64,000 bases of DNA from assembly GCF_001468265.1 (NCBI RefSeq), contig NZ_LNRZ01000003.1:372001-436000 (forward strand). The letters are read 5' to 3'. Under the pieces are notes generated by a model. That model was given only the letters and a program-made list of their open reading frames with translations. It was not told the origin of the DNA and ran no database searches. Shown one piece after another: positions 52,598-63,081 of the stretch. The translations under genes were made by a program, and so were the position numbers. The DNA comes from Sphingopyxis sp. H050 (lineage in GTDB: Bacteria; Pseudomonadota; Alphaproteobacteria; Sphingomonadales; Sphingomonadaceae). Within the stretch, counting starts at the first letter, position 1, and the number at the start of each line of letters is the position of its first letter.

Positions 52598-54430
52598 ATG
52601 GCGGGTGATGCGGTGATTCCCGTACCGGGTCCCGATTGCCCGCCGTTTGTGCTGCTCGACGACGCGCGCACCGATGGCGCCGCGGCGGCGCGGCTGTTCC
52701 TGAATCCCGCCGACATCCTTGTCGCGGCATCGGCGGCCGAAGTGCCGGCGCTGCTCGCGAAGCTGGAGGCGGCGCAGGCGCGGGGGCTGCATGCGGCCGG
52801 CTATCTCGCCTATGAGGCGGGCAAGGGCCTTGCCCCGGCATGGCGCGGTGCGGTCGAGGCGAACGGCGGGGGGGCGCCGCTCGGCTGGTTCGGGCTGTTC
52901 GAGCGGGTCGAGCGGATCGCGGCGGACGCTGTTCCCGCGGCGCTACCCGATCCCGCGAGCGGCTGGGTCGGCAAGGTCAGGCCGCGCGTGGCGCGCACCG
53001 ACTATATCGCCGCGATCGAGGCGGTGTTGGGGCTGATCCGCGCCGGGGACATCTATCAGGCGAACTACACCTTCCGTGCCGACGTGCCCGTCGCGGGCAA
53101 TCCGCTTGCCGTCTATGCGCGGCTGCGGCGGACGTCGCGTGCGGGCTATGGCGGATTTATCTGGACGGGCAGCCAGGCGATCGCGTCGCTGTCGCCCGAA
53201 CTCTTTTTCGCGCTGCGCGGGCGGCAGGTGATGGCGCGGCCGATGAAAGGCACCGCTGCGCGGGGGGGCGACGCCGAAAGCGATGCCGCCACCGCGCGCG
53301 ACCTCGCCGTCGATCCCAAGCAGCGCGCCGAGAATCTGATGATCGTCGACCTGATCCGCAACGACCTGTCGCGCGTCGCGGTGCCGGGAAGCGTCGCCGT
53401 GCCCGATCTGTTTCGGGTCGAGAGCTTTCCGACGATCCATCAGCTGGTCTCCGATGTCGCGGCGACCTTGCCGGCATGGGCAGGGGCGATCGACATCTTG
53501 CGCGCCGCCTTTCCCTGCGGTTCGATCACCGGCGCGCCCAAGGTGCGCGCGATGGAGATCATCGACGAGCGCGAGGCCGATGCCCGCGGCGTCTACACCG
53601 GCTCGATCGGCTTTATCGAGGCCGGCGGCGACGCGGCGTTCAACGTCGCGATCCGAACCCTGGTCTTTCCGACGATCTTTCCGTCGCAGACCGGCTTGCA
53701 GGATGCGCCGATGTGCGCCACGCTGGGTCTCGGTTCGGGAATCGTCGCCGACAGCCAACCGGCTGAGGAATGGCGCGAATGTCTGGCCAAGGGGGAATTT
53801 GTGGGCGCAGCGGGCGAGAGCTTCGACCTCATTGAAACGATGTTTTTCGACCCGGTCGAAGGCGTCCAGCGGCTCGAGGGCCATCTGGCGCGGATGAAGG
53901 CGAGCGCCGCGGCGCTGGGCTTCGCCTTCGACCGGCACGGCGCGCGCAACAGCCTGCAGTCGGCGACCTTCCGCCTGCGCACCGCCGCGCGGGTGCGGAT
54001 GCGGCTGGCGCCGTCGGGCGCGCTCGCGGTCGAGGTGTCGCCGCTGCCCCGGCTCGCCGAACTGCCGGTGCCCGTCGCCGTGCGGCCCGCGCCGATGGCG
54101 GCCGACGACTTCCGCCTCGTCCACAAGACCAGCCTGCGCGCCGCCTATGACGAGGTCCGCAAGGACAGCGGCGCGGTCGAGGTGGTCTTCATCGACGAGC
54201 CGGGGTTCGTCACCGAGGGCAGCTGGAGCAACATCTTCGTCGAGCGCGACGGGCAGCTGCTTACCCCGCCGCTGTCGCTCGGACTGCTGCCCGGCGTGCT
54301 TCGCGCCGAGCTGATCGAAAAGGGCCGGGCGGTCGAATCGCACTTGCGCCTCGCCGACCTGCAGGATGGCTTTTTCATCGGCAATTCGCTTCGCGGCCTG
54401 GTGCCGGCGCGATTGATGGATGCTGCATAG
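52598..54430 (+). CDS. Aminodeoxychorismate synthase PabB fused to lyase PabC
   Basis: 610 residues in two catalytic parts. Residues about 1-400 are chorismate-binding PabB: RPMKGTAARGGDAE, NLMIVDLIRNDLSRV and FPCGSITGAPKVRAMEI hold the active site, making 4-amino-4-deoxychorismate. Residues about 410-610 are a PLP-dependent PabC-like lyase, with the LVHKTSL Lys and TEGSWSNIFV, which releases pyruvate to give p-aminobenzoate for folate. The glutamine-using PabA is not in the window. ATG at 52598 is preferred over a TTG at 52592. The fusion is common in alphaproteobacteria. The lyase could instead be a related aminotransferase, but context argues against that. Confidence 0.9.
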   Translation: MAGDAVIPVPGPDCPPFVLLDDARTDGAAAARLFLNPADILVAASAAEVPALLAKLEAAQARGLHAAGYLAYEAGKGLAPAWRGAVEANGGGAPLGWFGLFERVERIAADAVPAALPDPASGWVGKVRPRVARTDYIAAIEAVLGLIRAGDIYQANYTFRADVPVAGNPLAVYARLRRTSRAGYGGFIWTGSQAIASLSPELFFALRGRQVMARPMKGTAARGGDAESDAATARDLAVDPKQRAENLMIVDLIRNDLSRVAVPGSVAVPDLFRVESFPTIHQLVSDVAATLPAWAGAIDILRAAFPCGSITGAPKVRAMEIIDEREADARGVYTGSIGFIEAGGDAAFNVAIRTLVFPTIFPSQTGLQDAPMCATLGLGSGIVADSQPAEEWRECLAKGEFVGAAGESFDLIETMFFDPVEGVQRLEGHLARMKASAAALGFAFDRHGARNSLQSATFRLRTAARVRMRLAPSGALAVEVSPLPRLAELPVPVAVRPAPMAADDFRLVHKTSLRAAYDEVRKDSGAVEVVFIDEPGFVTEGSWSNIFVERDGQLLTPPLSLGLLPGVLRAELIEKGRAVESHLRLADLQDGFFIGNSLRGLVPARLMDAA

Positions 54431-54434
54431 CTAA

Positions 54435-55739
<1,305 letters not shown>

Positions 55740-55919
55740 GCTGATGCATGCTGGGCGACCGCATTCCTGAATGTCGCACAACAACCCGGTTCACCGGATA
55801 GTAAGCCCTTTTGCGTAAGGGTGACCGTCATCACTGCACGGCTGGTCGGGGCGCTCCATATCGTCGGTGTAACCACAGCGGCACCAGCCGCGAAACAGAT
55901 GATATGAGAAGAGGCTTCT

Positions 55920-56027
55920 ATGCTGTCCATGCTCCGCTCCGACTGGTTTTTGACCATGCTCGCCGGCTTTGCGATCGGCGCGACGCTCGTCGTGCTGAAC
56001 CAGCCGGGTCTGCCGATTCCGGCGTGA
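55920..56027 (+). CDS. 35-residue membrane peptide upstream of msrA
   Basis: An ATG at 55920 preceded by AGAAGAGG opens a 35-codon frame. It encodes a short basic N-terminus with Trp (MLSMLRSDWFLT) and one hydrophobic segment (MLAGFAIGATLVVL), and ends QPGLPIPA. Its TGA overlaps the GTG start of msrA as GTGA, so translation of the two is probably coupled. Topology suggests a single membrane helix. No family recognised. It may be a real small protein or a leader for msrA. Confidence 0.55.
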   Translation: MLSMLRSDWFLTMLAGFAIGATLVVLNQPGLPIPA

Positions 56028-56698
56028 CCACGCTCCGGCGTTCGCTCGCCGCACTGCTTGCGGCGGCGATACTATCGCAATGCGCCCCCGCGCAGGCCGA
56101 AAGCGTCGTCAAGCTGCCCGCCGCGCAGGTCGACCCCGCTGTCAAGGCGAAGCGCGCCACCGCGGTGCTCGCGGGCGGCTGTTTCTGGGGCGTTGAGGGC
56201 GTGTTTTCCAACGTCAAGGGCGTCATCTCGGTCGAATCCGGCTACCATGGCGGCAGCCAGGCGACCGCCAAATATGAGCTGACCCACGACGGCACTTCGG
56301 GCCATGCCGAGGCGGTGCGGATCGTCTATGATCCGAGCCAGGTCAGCTATGGCACGCTGCTCCGCATCCTCTTTTCGGTGGTTGCCGATCCCACGCTGAA
56401 GAATCGCCAGGGCCCCGATAGCGGCCCGCAATATCGCGCTGCGATCGTCCCGATGGATGCGACGCAGCGGCAGGTCGCGACCGCCTATCTGGCCCAGATC
56501 GCGCGCGGCAAATATTTCGCCAAGCCGATCGTCGTGCCGGTCGAGACCTACAAGGCCTTCTATCGCGCCGAGGCGAACCATCAGGATTTCATGCGCCGCA
56601 ACCCGACCAACGGCTATATCCTCCGCTGGGACGCGCCGAAGCTCGCGGCGCTGAAGCGGCTGTTCCCCGACCTCGTCCGGAGGACGCCTGCCCCCTGA
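56024..56698 (+). CDS. msrA: Exported peptide-methionine (S)-S-oxide reductase MsrA
   Basis: 224 residues from GTG at 56024. Residues 1-25 form a signal peptide (RRSLAALLAAAILSQCAPAQA), so the protein is placed in the periplasm or held by the membrane. Catalytic GGCFWG has its Cys at about residue 53. GYHGG, GHAEAVRIVYDP and NHQDFMRRNP are the family's substrate-site motifs. It repairs S-oxidised Met in exported proteins. Unlike E. coli MsrA there is no obvious C-terminal resolving Cys pair, so an external reductant or another route may finish the cycle. The GTG start overlaps the small upstream gene's stop. Confidence 0.9.
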   Translation: MTTLRRSLAALLAAAILSQCAPAQAESVVKLPAAQVDPAVKAKRATAVLAGGCFWGVEGVFSNVKGVISVESGYHGGSQATAKYELTHDGTSGHAEAVRIVYDPSQVSYGTLLRILFSVVADPTLKNRQGPDSGPQYRAAIVPMDATQRQVATAYLAQIARGKYFAKPIVVPVETYKAFYRAEANHQDFMRRNPTNGYILRWDAPKLAALKRLFPDLVRRTPAP

Positions 56699-56833
56699 CC
56701 GGCGGGTTCCGCGCTTTGTCGCGGCTGATGAATCGTTCGTCGCAAATCGCTGGTTCCGTCAGCCTGCGTACAGGACGGTTGCCGCACCAGAGGGGTCTGG
56801 GATCAAGGCGTCGGTCGCAACCGCGGGGTTCGA

Positions 56834-57979
56834 ATGAGATTGAGATTTTCGGGCAGACCTCTGCTCGGCATGGTTTTGGGTGGCGGATTGCTCGCCGGAT
56901 GCGTCAGCAGCGCCGCGGTCGTGCCGCCGCCACGCCAAGCGCAACCGGCCTATAGCGGCAAAACTTCGGTGACGGTCCCGATCGGCGCGCCGGTACGCGC
57001 TTCGGCTGCGGTCCCCGCGCCGCGCGGGACGCTCGACGCCGGTTTCCGCCGTGCGCCTGCGGGCCTCAACGACCGGCTCTACGCGCTGTGGCGTTCCTTT
57101 CCCGGCAAGACCGGCATCGCGGTGCAGCGTATCGACGGCGAATGGGCGCTCGCCCAGCGCGGCGGCGACCTGTTCCCGCAGCAGAGCGTCTCGAAGCTGT
57201 GGGTCGCGATGGCCGTGCTCGATGCGGTCGACAACGGCCGGATGACCCTGGACCAGCGTGTGCGCATCGGCCCCGAGGATCTGGTCGTTTTCCACCAGCC
57301 GCTCGCAAGCCGCGTCCAGGCCCAAGGGTCGGTGAGCATGAGCGTGCGCGACCTCATCGAAACCGCGATCACCCAAAGCGACAATCTGGCGAACGACAGC
57401 CTGCTCCGCACCGTCGGCGGACCCCATGCCGTGCGCGCCTTTGTGTCCAGAAAGGATCTGGGATCGATCCGCTTCGGCCCGGGCGAGCGGCTGCTTCAAG
57501 CCGGTACGGCGGGGCTCACCTGGCAGCAAAGCTATGCCAACGGCCGCAATTTCCAGGCGGCGCGCGCCGCGCTGCCGATGGCGACGCGTCAGGCCGCGAT
57601 GAACAAATATCTCGCCGACCCGGTCGATGGCGCCAGCCCCTCGGCGATCGCCAGCGCACTGACCCGGCTCGCGCGCGGGACCTTGCTGTCGCCGCAATCG
57701 ACCGACTATCTGATCGGCGTGATGAGCCGGACCAAGAGCGGTCCGAAGCGGCTCAAGGCGGGCCTGCCGCCGGGCTGGACCTTCGTCCACAAGACCGGCA
57801 CCGGGCAAGATCTCAATGGCATGACGGCGGGCTATAACGACATCGGCATCGCGACGGCGCCGGACGGAACGCGCTATGCAATCGTCGTGATGATGGGTAG
57901 CACCACCTCTTCGATTCCGGCGCGCATGCAGTTGATGCAGGCGGTGTCGGGCGCCGTTGCCGAATTTCATGGACGATAG
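56834..57979 (+). CDS. Class A beta-lactamase-like lipoprotein
   Basis: 381 residues. Lipobox LLAGC (Cys23) gives a lipoprotein. The serine-hydrolase motifs are complete: SVSK (Ser118, Lys121), SDN (182-184) and KTG (320-322), with the spacing of class A enzymes. The long linker (about 24-75) is Pro/Ala-rich. The omega-loop Glu-x-x-Leu-Asn that drives deacylation in true class A lactamases is not clear (the region reads GERLLQ), so it may be a slow lactamase, a penicillin-binding protein or another amidase. The next gene, four bases on, is a small lipoprotein. Confidence 0.85.
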   Translation: MRLRFSGRPLLGMVLGGGLLAGCVSSAAVVPPPRQAQPAYSGKTSVTVPIGAPVRASAAVPAPRGTLDAGFRRAPAGLNDRLYALWRSFPGKTGIAVQRIDGEWALAQRGGDLFPQQSVSKLWVAMAVLDAVDNGRMTLDQRVRIGPEDLVVFHQPLASRVQAQGSVSMSVRDLIETAITQSDNLANDSLLRTVGGPHAVRAFVSRKDLGSIRFGPGERLLQAGTAGLTWQQSYANGRNFQAARAALPMATRQAAMNKYLADPVDGASPSAIASALTRLARGTLLSPQSTDYLIGVMSRTKSGPKRLKAGLPPGWTFVHKTGTGQDLNGMTAGYNDIGIATAPDGTRYAIVVMMGSTTSSIPARMQLMQAVSGAVAEFHGR

Positions 57980-57982
57980 ACG

Positions 57983-58294
57983 ATGCGGATAGCCGCCCTT
58001 CCCCTGATCGCCGCCGCGCTGATGCTGGCCGGCTGCGCGACCCCCGAGGCGCGGCTGCGCACCGGGCTCAACAATGCCGGCCTGTCGAAGGCGATGTCGG
58101 CCTGCATGGCCGAGCGCATGGTCGATCGTCTGTCGCTGCTCCAGCTCCGCCGCCTTTCGGCGCTCGGCAGCCTGAAGGACAAGCGCGTCACCGATCTGAC
58201 GCTCGACCAGTTCTTCCACAAGGTCCGCGCGCTCAAGGATCCGGAGATACTGACCGTGTCGACCAGCTCGGCGGCGCTTTGCGCGCTGCGCTGA
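57983..58294 (+). CDS. Small lipoprotein, unknown
   Basis: 103 residues. Lipobox LAGC puts the lipidated Cys at about residue 18. The rest is helical and rich in Leu and Arg, with two to three Cys (MSACMAER and the C-terminal ALCALR). I recognise no family. It starts four bases after the beta-lactamase-like lipoprotein gene and is almost certainly in its transcript, so the two may work together in the envelope. Confidence 0.75.
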   Translation: MRIAALPLIAAALMLAGCATPEARLRTGLNNAGLSKAMSACMAERMVDRLSLLQLRRLSALGSLKDKRVTDLTLDQFFHKVRALKDPEILTVSTSSAALCALR

Positions 58295-58320
58295 CGACTT
58301 AGCCTGCACGTCGGCCATTC

Positions 58321-58396
58321 GTCATCCCGGCGAAGGCCGGGATCTCATCCTCGCGTCCTGATGCACCGGCGCGATCCCCGCCTTCGCCGGGATGAC
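58321..58396. repeat. Palindromic repeat, GTCAYCC family
   Basis: Arms 58321-58344 (GTCATCCCGGCGAAGGCCGG, GATC) and 58373-58396 (GATCCCCGCCTTCGCCGGGA, TGAC) are inverted with one mismatch. Same sub-type as 42270-42346. It lies between the small lipoprotein and sucC. Confidence 0.8.
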
Positions 58397-58526
58397 GGAG
58401 TGGCAAGGCGGTCGGTCTCAGCTGATAGAATCTCTTGTCGTCGCAGGGGTAGCCTTGCCGCGCAACTTGTGCTTATGCGGCGCCAAACTTCTCCCGCTCC
58501 CAGAGTCGAAAGGCCCGGCAGACCTC

Positions 58527-59735
58527 ATGAACATCCACGAATATCAGGCGAAAGAATTGCTCGCGAAATTTGGCGTCGCCGTGCCCAAGGGCATCGCCGC
58601 GATGAGCGTCGAGGAAGCCGTCGCCGCGGCGAAGCAGCTCCCCGGGCCGCTCTATGTCGTGAAGTCGCAGATCCACGCGGGCGGCCGCGGCAAGGGCAAG
58701 TTCAAGGAACTCGGCCCCGATGCGAAGGGCGGCGTCCGCCTCGCTAAGACCATCGAGGAAGTCGAAAGCCACGCCCGCGAGATGCTCGGCAACACGCTGG
58801 TGACGATCCAGACGGGTGAGCATGGCAAGCAGGTGAACCGCCTCTACATCACCGACGGCGCCGACATTAAGCAGGAATTCTATCTCGCGCTGCTCGTCGA
58901 CCGCGGGTCGAGCCGCATCGCGGTCGTCGCCTCGACCGAGGGCGGCATGGACATCGAAACCGTCGCGCACGACACGCCGGAAAAGATCCACACGATCACC
59001 ATCGACCCCGCCACCGGCCTGCAGCCGCACCACGGCCGCAGCGTCGCCGCGGCGCTCGGGCTGGAAGGCGACCTCGCCAAACAGGCTGCCAAGACGCTCG
59101 CCGGCCTGTATGCCGCGTTCCTCGGCACCGATGCCGAGCAGATCGAGATCAACCCGCTCGCCGTCTGCGAAGGCAAGGACGGCGACGAACTGCTCGTGCT
59201 CGACGCCAAGGTCGCGTTCGACGGCAATGCGATGTTCCGCCACAAGGACCTCGCCGACCTGCGCGACCTGACCGAGGAAGACCCGGCCGAGGTCGAGGCG
59301 TCGGAATATGACCTCGCCTACATCAAGCTCGACGGCAACATCGGCTGCATGGTCAATGGCGCGGGCCTCGCGATGTCGACGATGGACATTATCAAGCTGA
59401 ACGGCGAATTCCCCGCCAACTTCCTCGACGTCGGCGGCGGCGCGAGCAAGGAAAAGGTCACCGCGGCGTTCAAGATCATCCTCAAGGACCCCGCCGTGAA
59501 GGGCATCCTCGTCAATATCTTCGGCGGCATCATGAAGTGCGACATCATCGCCGAAGGCATCGTTGCGGCGGCGAAGGAAGTGAATCTGGGCGTGCCGCTG
59601 GTCGTCCGCCTTGAGGGCACCAATGTCCAGCAGGGCAAGGACATCCTCGCCAATTCGGGCCTGCCGATCGTCGCCGCCAACGATCTGGGCGACGCGGCGA
59701 AGAAGATCGTCGCCGAGGTTCGCAAGGTCGCGTGA
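58527..59735 (+). CDS. sucC: Succinate-CoA ligase (ADP-forming), beta subunit
   Basis: 402 residues. The beta subunit binds nucleotide and, with SucD, makes succinyl-CoA or the reverse with ATP/ADP. The start [12 protein letters not shown] is diagnostic, followed by [14 protein letters not shown] (ATP grasp), QIEINPLAV (metal site), [12 protein letters not shown] and [16 protein letters not shown]. The alpha subunit gene sucD is not beside it; the next genes encode electron-transfer flavoprotein. The start at 58527 begins the conserved sequence; 45 further codons upstream are open but unrelated. Confidence 0.95.
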   Translation: MNIHEYQAKELLAKFGVAVPKGIAAMSVEEAVAAAKQLPGPLYVVKSQIHAGGRGKGKFKELGPDAKGGVRLAKTIEEVESHAREMLGNTLVTIQTGEHGKQVNRLYITDGADIKQEFYLALLVDRGSSRIAVVASTEGGMDIETVAHDTPEKIHTITIDPATGLQPHHGRSVAAALGLEGDLAKQAAKTLAGLYAAFLGTDAEQIEINPLAVCEGKDGDELLVLDAKVAFDGNAMFRHKDLADLRDLTEEDPAEVEASEYDLAYIKLDGNIGCMVNGAGLAMSTMDIIKLNGEFPANFLDVGGGASKEKVTAAFKIILKDPAVKGILVNIFGGIMKCDIIAEGIVAAAKEVNLGVPLVVRLEGTNVQQGKDILANSGLPIVAANDLGDAAKKIVAEVRKVA

Positions 59736-59745
59736 TAGCTGAATC

Positions 59746-59894
59746 CTCTCCCCTCGGGGAGAGGATAGGGAGACTTGGGCCGTCAGGCCCTAGTCGGACT
59801 TGGCGAGGGTCCGTAACGTTTCTTACCCTCACCCAGCTCCGACTAGGCAGCAAGCTGCCAAGGCTGCGCATCCCTCTCCCCCAAGGGGAGAGGG
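59746..59894. repeat. Paired CCTCTCCCC hairpins
   Basis: CCTCTCCCCTCGGGGAGAGG (59746-59765) and a second hairpin at 59872-59894 (CCCTCTCCCCCAAGGGGAGA and GGG) bound a 107-base centre. Each is a stable stem, and the two arms also resemble each other inverted. The first may end sucC transcription. Confidence 0.7.
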
Positions 59895-59900
59895 TCAAGG

Positions 59901-59922
59901 TTGACGTTTACGTAAACGCCAA
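59901..59922. promoter_or_regulatory. Operator-like palindrome before etfB
   Basis: TTGACGTTTAC faces GTAAACGCCAA with one mismatch in 11. The first 16 bases fit TTNACGT-N2-ACGTNAA, as does the site at 37991-38008. TTGACG (59901-59906) could also be a -35, with a -10 near 59924-59930. It lies about 42 bases before the etfB start. Confidence 0.55.
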
Positions 59923-59964
59923 TTATGGCGCGGTGCACAATTTACTGAGAGGAGCTTTTAGCCC

Positions 59965-60714
59965 ATGAAAATCCTCGTCCCCGTGAAGCGGGTGCTCGAT
60001 TACAACGTGAAGCCGCGGGTCAAGGCCGACGGCACGGGCGTTGACCTGGCCAATGTGAAGATGTCGATGAACCCGTTCGACGAGATCGGCGTCGAAGAAG
60101 CGATCCGCCTCAAGGAAAAGGGCGTCGCGACCGAGATCGTCGCCGTGTCCGTCGGCCCCGCGAAGGCGCAGGAAACGCTGCGCACCGCGCTCGCGATGGG
60201 CGCCGACCGCGCGATCCTGGTGCAGACCGACGATGAGGTCGAACCGCTGGCGCTCGCCAAGATCTTCAAGGCGATCGCCGATGCCGAACAGCCGGGCCTT
60301 GTCATCCTCGGCAAGCAGGCGATCGACGGCGACAACAACCAGACCGGCCAGATGCTCGCCGCGCTCACCGGCTGGGCGCAGGGCACCTTCGCCAGCGCGG
60401 TGAATGTCGAGGGCGACCATGTCAGCGTGACCCGCGAAGTCGACGGCGGCCTCGAAACGGTGAAGCTCAAGCTTCCCGCGATCGTCACCACCGACCTGCG
60501 TCTGAACGAGCCGCGCTACGCCTCGCTGCCGAACATCATGAAGGCGAAGTCGAAGCCGCTCGATACCAAGACCCCCGCCGATTACGGCGTCGACACCGCG
60601 CCGCGCGTCAAGACGGTCAAGGTTTCGGAACCGCCCGTCCGCTCGGCCGGCGTCAAGGTCGCCGACGTCGATGAACTGGTTGCCAAGCTGAAAGCGCTGG
60701 GAGTGCACTCATGA
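59965..60714 (+). CDS. etfB: Electron transfer flavoprotein, beta subunit
   Basis: 249 residues. It binds AMP and carries electrons from acyl-CoA dehydrogenases to ETF-quinone oxidoreductase. [20 protein letters not shown] is the classic start. [43 protein letters not shown] and the recognition-loop region with [19 protein letters not shown] identify the beta chain. The stop overlaps the etfA start by four bases (ATGA). Confidence 0.96.
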   Translation: MKILVPVKRVLDYNVKPRVKADGTGVDLANVKMSMNPFDEIGVEEAIRLKEKGVATEIVAVSVGPAKAQETLRTALAMGADRAILVQTDDEVEPLALAKIFKAIADAEQPGLVILGKQAIDGDNNQTGQMLAALTGWAQGTFASAVNVEGDHVSVTREVDGGLETVKLKLPAIVTTDLRLNEPRYASLPNIMKAKSKPLDTKTPADYGVDTAPRVKTVKVSEPPVRSAGVKVADVDELVAKLKALGVHS

Positions 60715-61640
60715 AAACTCTGGTTTGGGTCGAACATGACGGCAGCGCCGTCAAGGACGCCACGCTCGCTGCGGTAACCGCCGCGTCCAAGCTTGGCGAA
60801 GTCCATCTGCTCGTCGCCGGTTCGGGCGTCGATGCGGTCGCCAAGGAAGCCGCGCAGATCGCCGGCGTCGGCAAGGTGCATGTCGCCGACAACGCCGCCT
60901 TCGGTCACAACCTGCCCGAAAATATCGCGCCGCTGGTCGCCGAACTGATGGCGAGCCACGACGCGTTCGTTGCGCCCGCCACGACGACCGGCAAGAATAT
61001 CGCGCCGCGCGTTGCCGCTTTGCTCGACGTGATGCAGATTTCGGAAATCTTGTCGGTCGAGGGTCCGAAGACCTTCACCCGCCCGATCTATGCCGGCAAC
61101 GCGATCGCGACCGTTGAATCGTCGGACGCCAAGCTGGTCCTGACCGTTCGCGGCACCGCGTTCGACAAGGCCGCCACCTCGGGCGGTTCGGGTACGGTCG
61201 AAGCCGTTTCGGCCGGCGGTGACGCCGGCATCTCCAGCTTCGTCGGCGCCGAAATCGTCAAGTCGGAGCGACCCGAGCTGACCTCGGCGAAGATCATTGT
61301 CTCGGGTGGCCGTGCGCTCGGCTCGTCCGAGAAATATCAGGAAGTGATCGTGCCGCTCGCCGACAAGCTCGGCGCCGCGCTCGGTGCTTCGCGCGCCGCG
61401 GTCGATGCGGGCTATGTCCCCAACGACTATCAGGTCGGCCAGACCGGCAAGATCGTCGCGCCGCAGGTCTATTTCGCGATCGGCATCTCGGGCGCGATCC
61501 AGCATCTCGCGGGCATGAAGGATTCGAAGACGATCGTCGCGATCAACAAGGACGAAGACGCCCCGATCTTTCAGGTCGCCGACTTCGGTCTGGTGGGCGA
61601 TCTGTTCACCGTCGTTCCGGAGCTGACCGGCAAGATCTGA
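60711..61640 (+). CDS. etfA: Electron transfer flavoprotein, alpha subunit
   Basis: 309 residues. The C-terminal FAD-binding domain carries [54 protein letters not shown], and [19 protein letters not shown]. The N-terminal domain is ETF-alpha type ([11 protein letters not shown]). It pairs with EtfB. Overlap with etfB ensures equal synthesis. No ETF-quinone reductase or acyl-CoA dehydrogenase is in the window. Confidence 0.96.
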   Translation: MKTLVWVEHDGSAVKDATLAAVTAASKLGEVHLLVAGSGVDAVAKEAAQIAGVGKVHVADNAAFGHNLPENIAPLVAELMASHDAFVAPATTTGKNIAPRVAALLDVMQISEILSVEGPKTFTRPIYAGNAIATVESSDAKLVLTVRGTAFDKAATSGGSGTVEAVSAGGDAGISSFVGAEIVKSERPELTSAKIIVSGGRALGSSEKYQEVIVPLADKLGAALGASRAAVDAGYVPNDYQVGQTGKIVAPQVYFAIGISGAIQHLAGMKDSKTIVAINKDEDAPIFQVADFGLVGDLFTVVPELTGKI

Positions 61641-61642
61641 TC

Positions 61643-62983
61643 GTGGCGGGCGACCATCCCGGCGTGCCCGGTATCGGGTCCGACTCTTTCAGTGCCGGGG
61701 GGCGCCGCGCGACGCGCGGCAAGCCGGGCGAAGCCGATGACGAAGCGGCCGGGGGCGACGCCCACGGCCGCTCGTTGATTCTGGCGAGCGTCGCGCGCGA
61801 TGCGCGGCTCGACAGGAAATTCCTGCTGCTGATCATCTTGGCGGCGATGATCGCGACGCTCGGCCTGCTGCAAAGCTCGACCGCAGTCGTCATCGGTGCG
61901 ATGCTCGTGTCGCCGCTGATGGGGCCGATCATGGGACTCGGCTTCGGCCTTGCGACGATCGAAAGCAATCTGATCAAGCGTTCGCTGGTGACGCTCGCCG
62001 CCGGGATGGCGGTCGCGATCCTCGTTGCGATGCTGATCATCTGGCTGTCGCCGATCAAGGACGTCACCCCCGAACTCCGCGCGCGGACCCAGCCGACCCT
62101 GCTCGACCTGGGCGTCGCGGTCGTTGGCGGGATCGCGGGCGTCTATGCGATCATGCGCAAGCTGTCGGGGGTCATGGTCGGCGTCGCGATCGCGACCGCG
62201 CTGGTGCCGCCGCTGTCGACCGTCGCCTTCGGACTGGTCACCGGACGGTTGGATTTCGCGCTCGGCGCCGCGCTGCTGTTCCTGACCAACACGCTCGCCA
62301 TCGCCTTTGCTGCAACTATCGTCGCGCGGTTCAACCATTTCGGCCCGTCGCTGACGCGGCAGCATACCGCGATGCAAGTCGCGGGGATCGTCGTCGCGCT
62401 CGGCATATTGTCGATCCCGCTCGCGCTGTCGCTCAACGGCATAGCGCGCGAGGTGCGGGCGCGCAGCATCGTGCAGTCCGAACTGAACCGCCTGCTCGGC
62501 GACGGCGACCGCGTCGACAGCCTGAATGTACGGACCGAGAATGACGAGGTGGCGGTCGACGGCGTCGTGCTCGTCGATCAATATGCCGCGCGGCTCAATG
62601 ACGATCTGGCGGCCAAGGTGCGCAGCGAGCTCGACCGCGCGGGCCGAGTCAATATCGTGCAGTTGCGGCAGCAGACCAACGCCGCGGTTCAGTTCGAGGA
62701 GCGGCTGAACCAGCGTATCGCGACGCTCGAGCAGCGCGACGACGACAGCCGCGCGATCCTAGCCGGGCTGACCGTCGGCGACCTGCTGCCGCGCGATCGC
62801 GTGCTGATCGACGCACAGGCCCGCCGCGTGATCGTCCAGCGCGACCAGGAGACCGAGGGTGAGCAGGTCGCCGCCGCGATCGACCGCATCATGGCGTCGG
62901 TGCAGGCGACGCATCCGCAGTGGCTGATCCAGAATGGCGCGCTGACCGCGGTGGAGCCCGCGACGGAACCGGCGGGGCGCTGA
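61643..62983 (+). CDS. DUF389 membrane protein
   Basis: 446 residues from GTG at 61643, two bases after etfA. About six hydrophobic helices lie between residues 58 and 270; LQSSTAVVIGAMLVSPLMGP and GVMVGVAIATALVPPLS are the DUF389 (TIGR00341-like) signature. A soluble C-terminal domain of about 170 residues includes a coiled-coil-like stretch (QQTNAAVQFEERLNQRIATL). Function unknown. The tight junction with etfA suggests a shared transcript but gives no functional clue. Confidence 0.87.
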   Translation: MAGDHPGVPGIGSDSFSAGGRRATRGKPGEADDEAAGGDAHGRSLILASVARDARLDRKFLLLIILAAMIATLGLLQSSTAVVIGAMLVSPLMGPIMGLGFGLATIESNLIKRSLVTLAAGMAVAILVAMLIIWLSPIKDVTPELRARTQPTLLDLGVAVVGGIAGVYAIMRKLSGVMVGVAIATALVPPLSTVAFGLVTGRLDFALGAALLFLTNTLAIAFAATIVARFNHFGPSLTRQHTAMQVAGIVVALGILSIPLALSLNGIAREVRARSIVQSELNRLLGDGDRVDSLNVRTENDEVAVDGVVLVDQYAARLNDDLAAKVRSELDRAGRVNIVQLRQQTNAAVQFEERLNQRIATLEQRDDDSRAILAGLTVGDLLPRDRVLIDAQARRVIVQRDQETEGEQVAAAIDRIMASVQATHPQWLIQNGALTAVEPATEPAGR

Positions 62984-63081
62984 ACAGCTTTCGCAGACCT
63001 ATTCGGGTTGACCTGTCGCGCCCGATCGCATGTGATGCACCATGATCCGCGGTGAACGGCCGGGGGCAGGGGAGAGACGAT

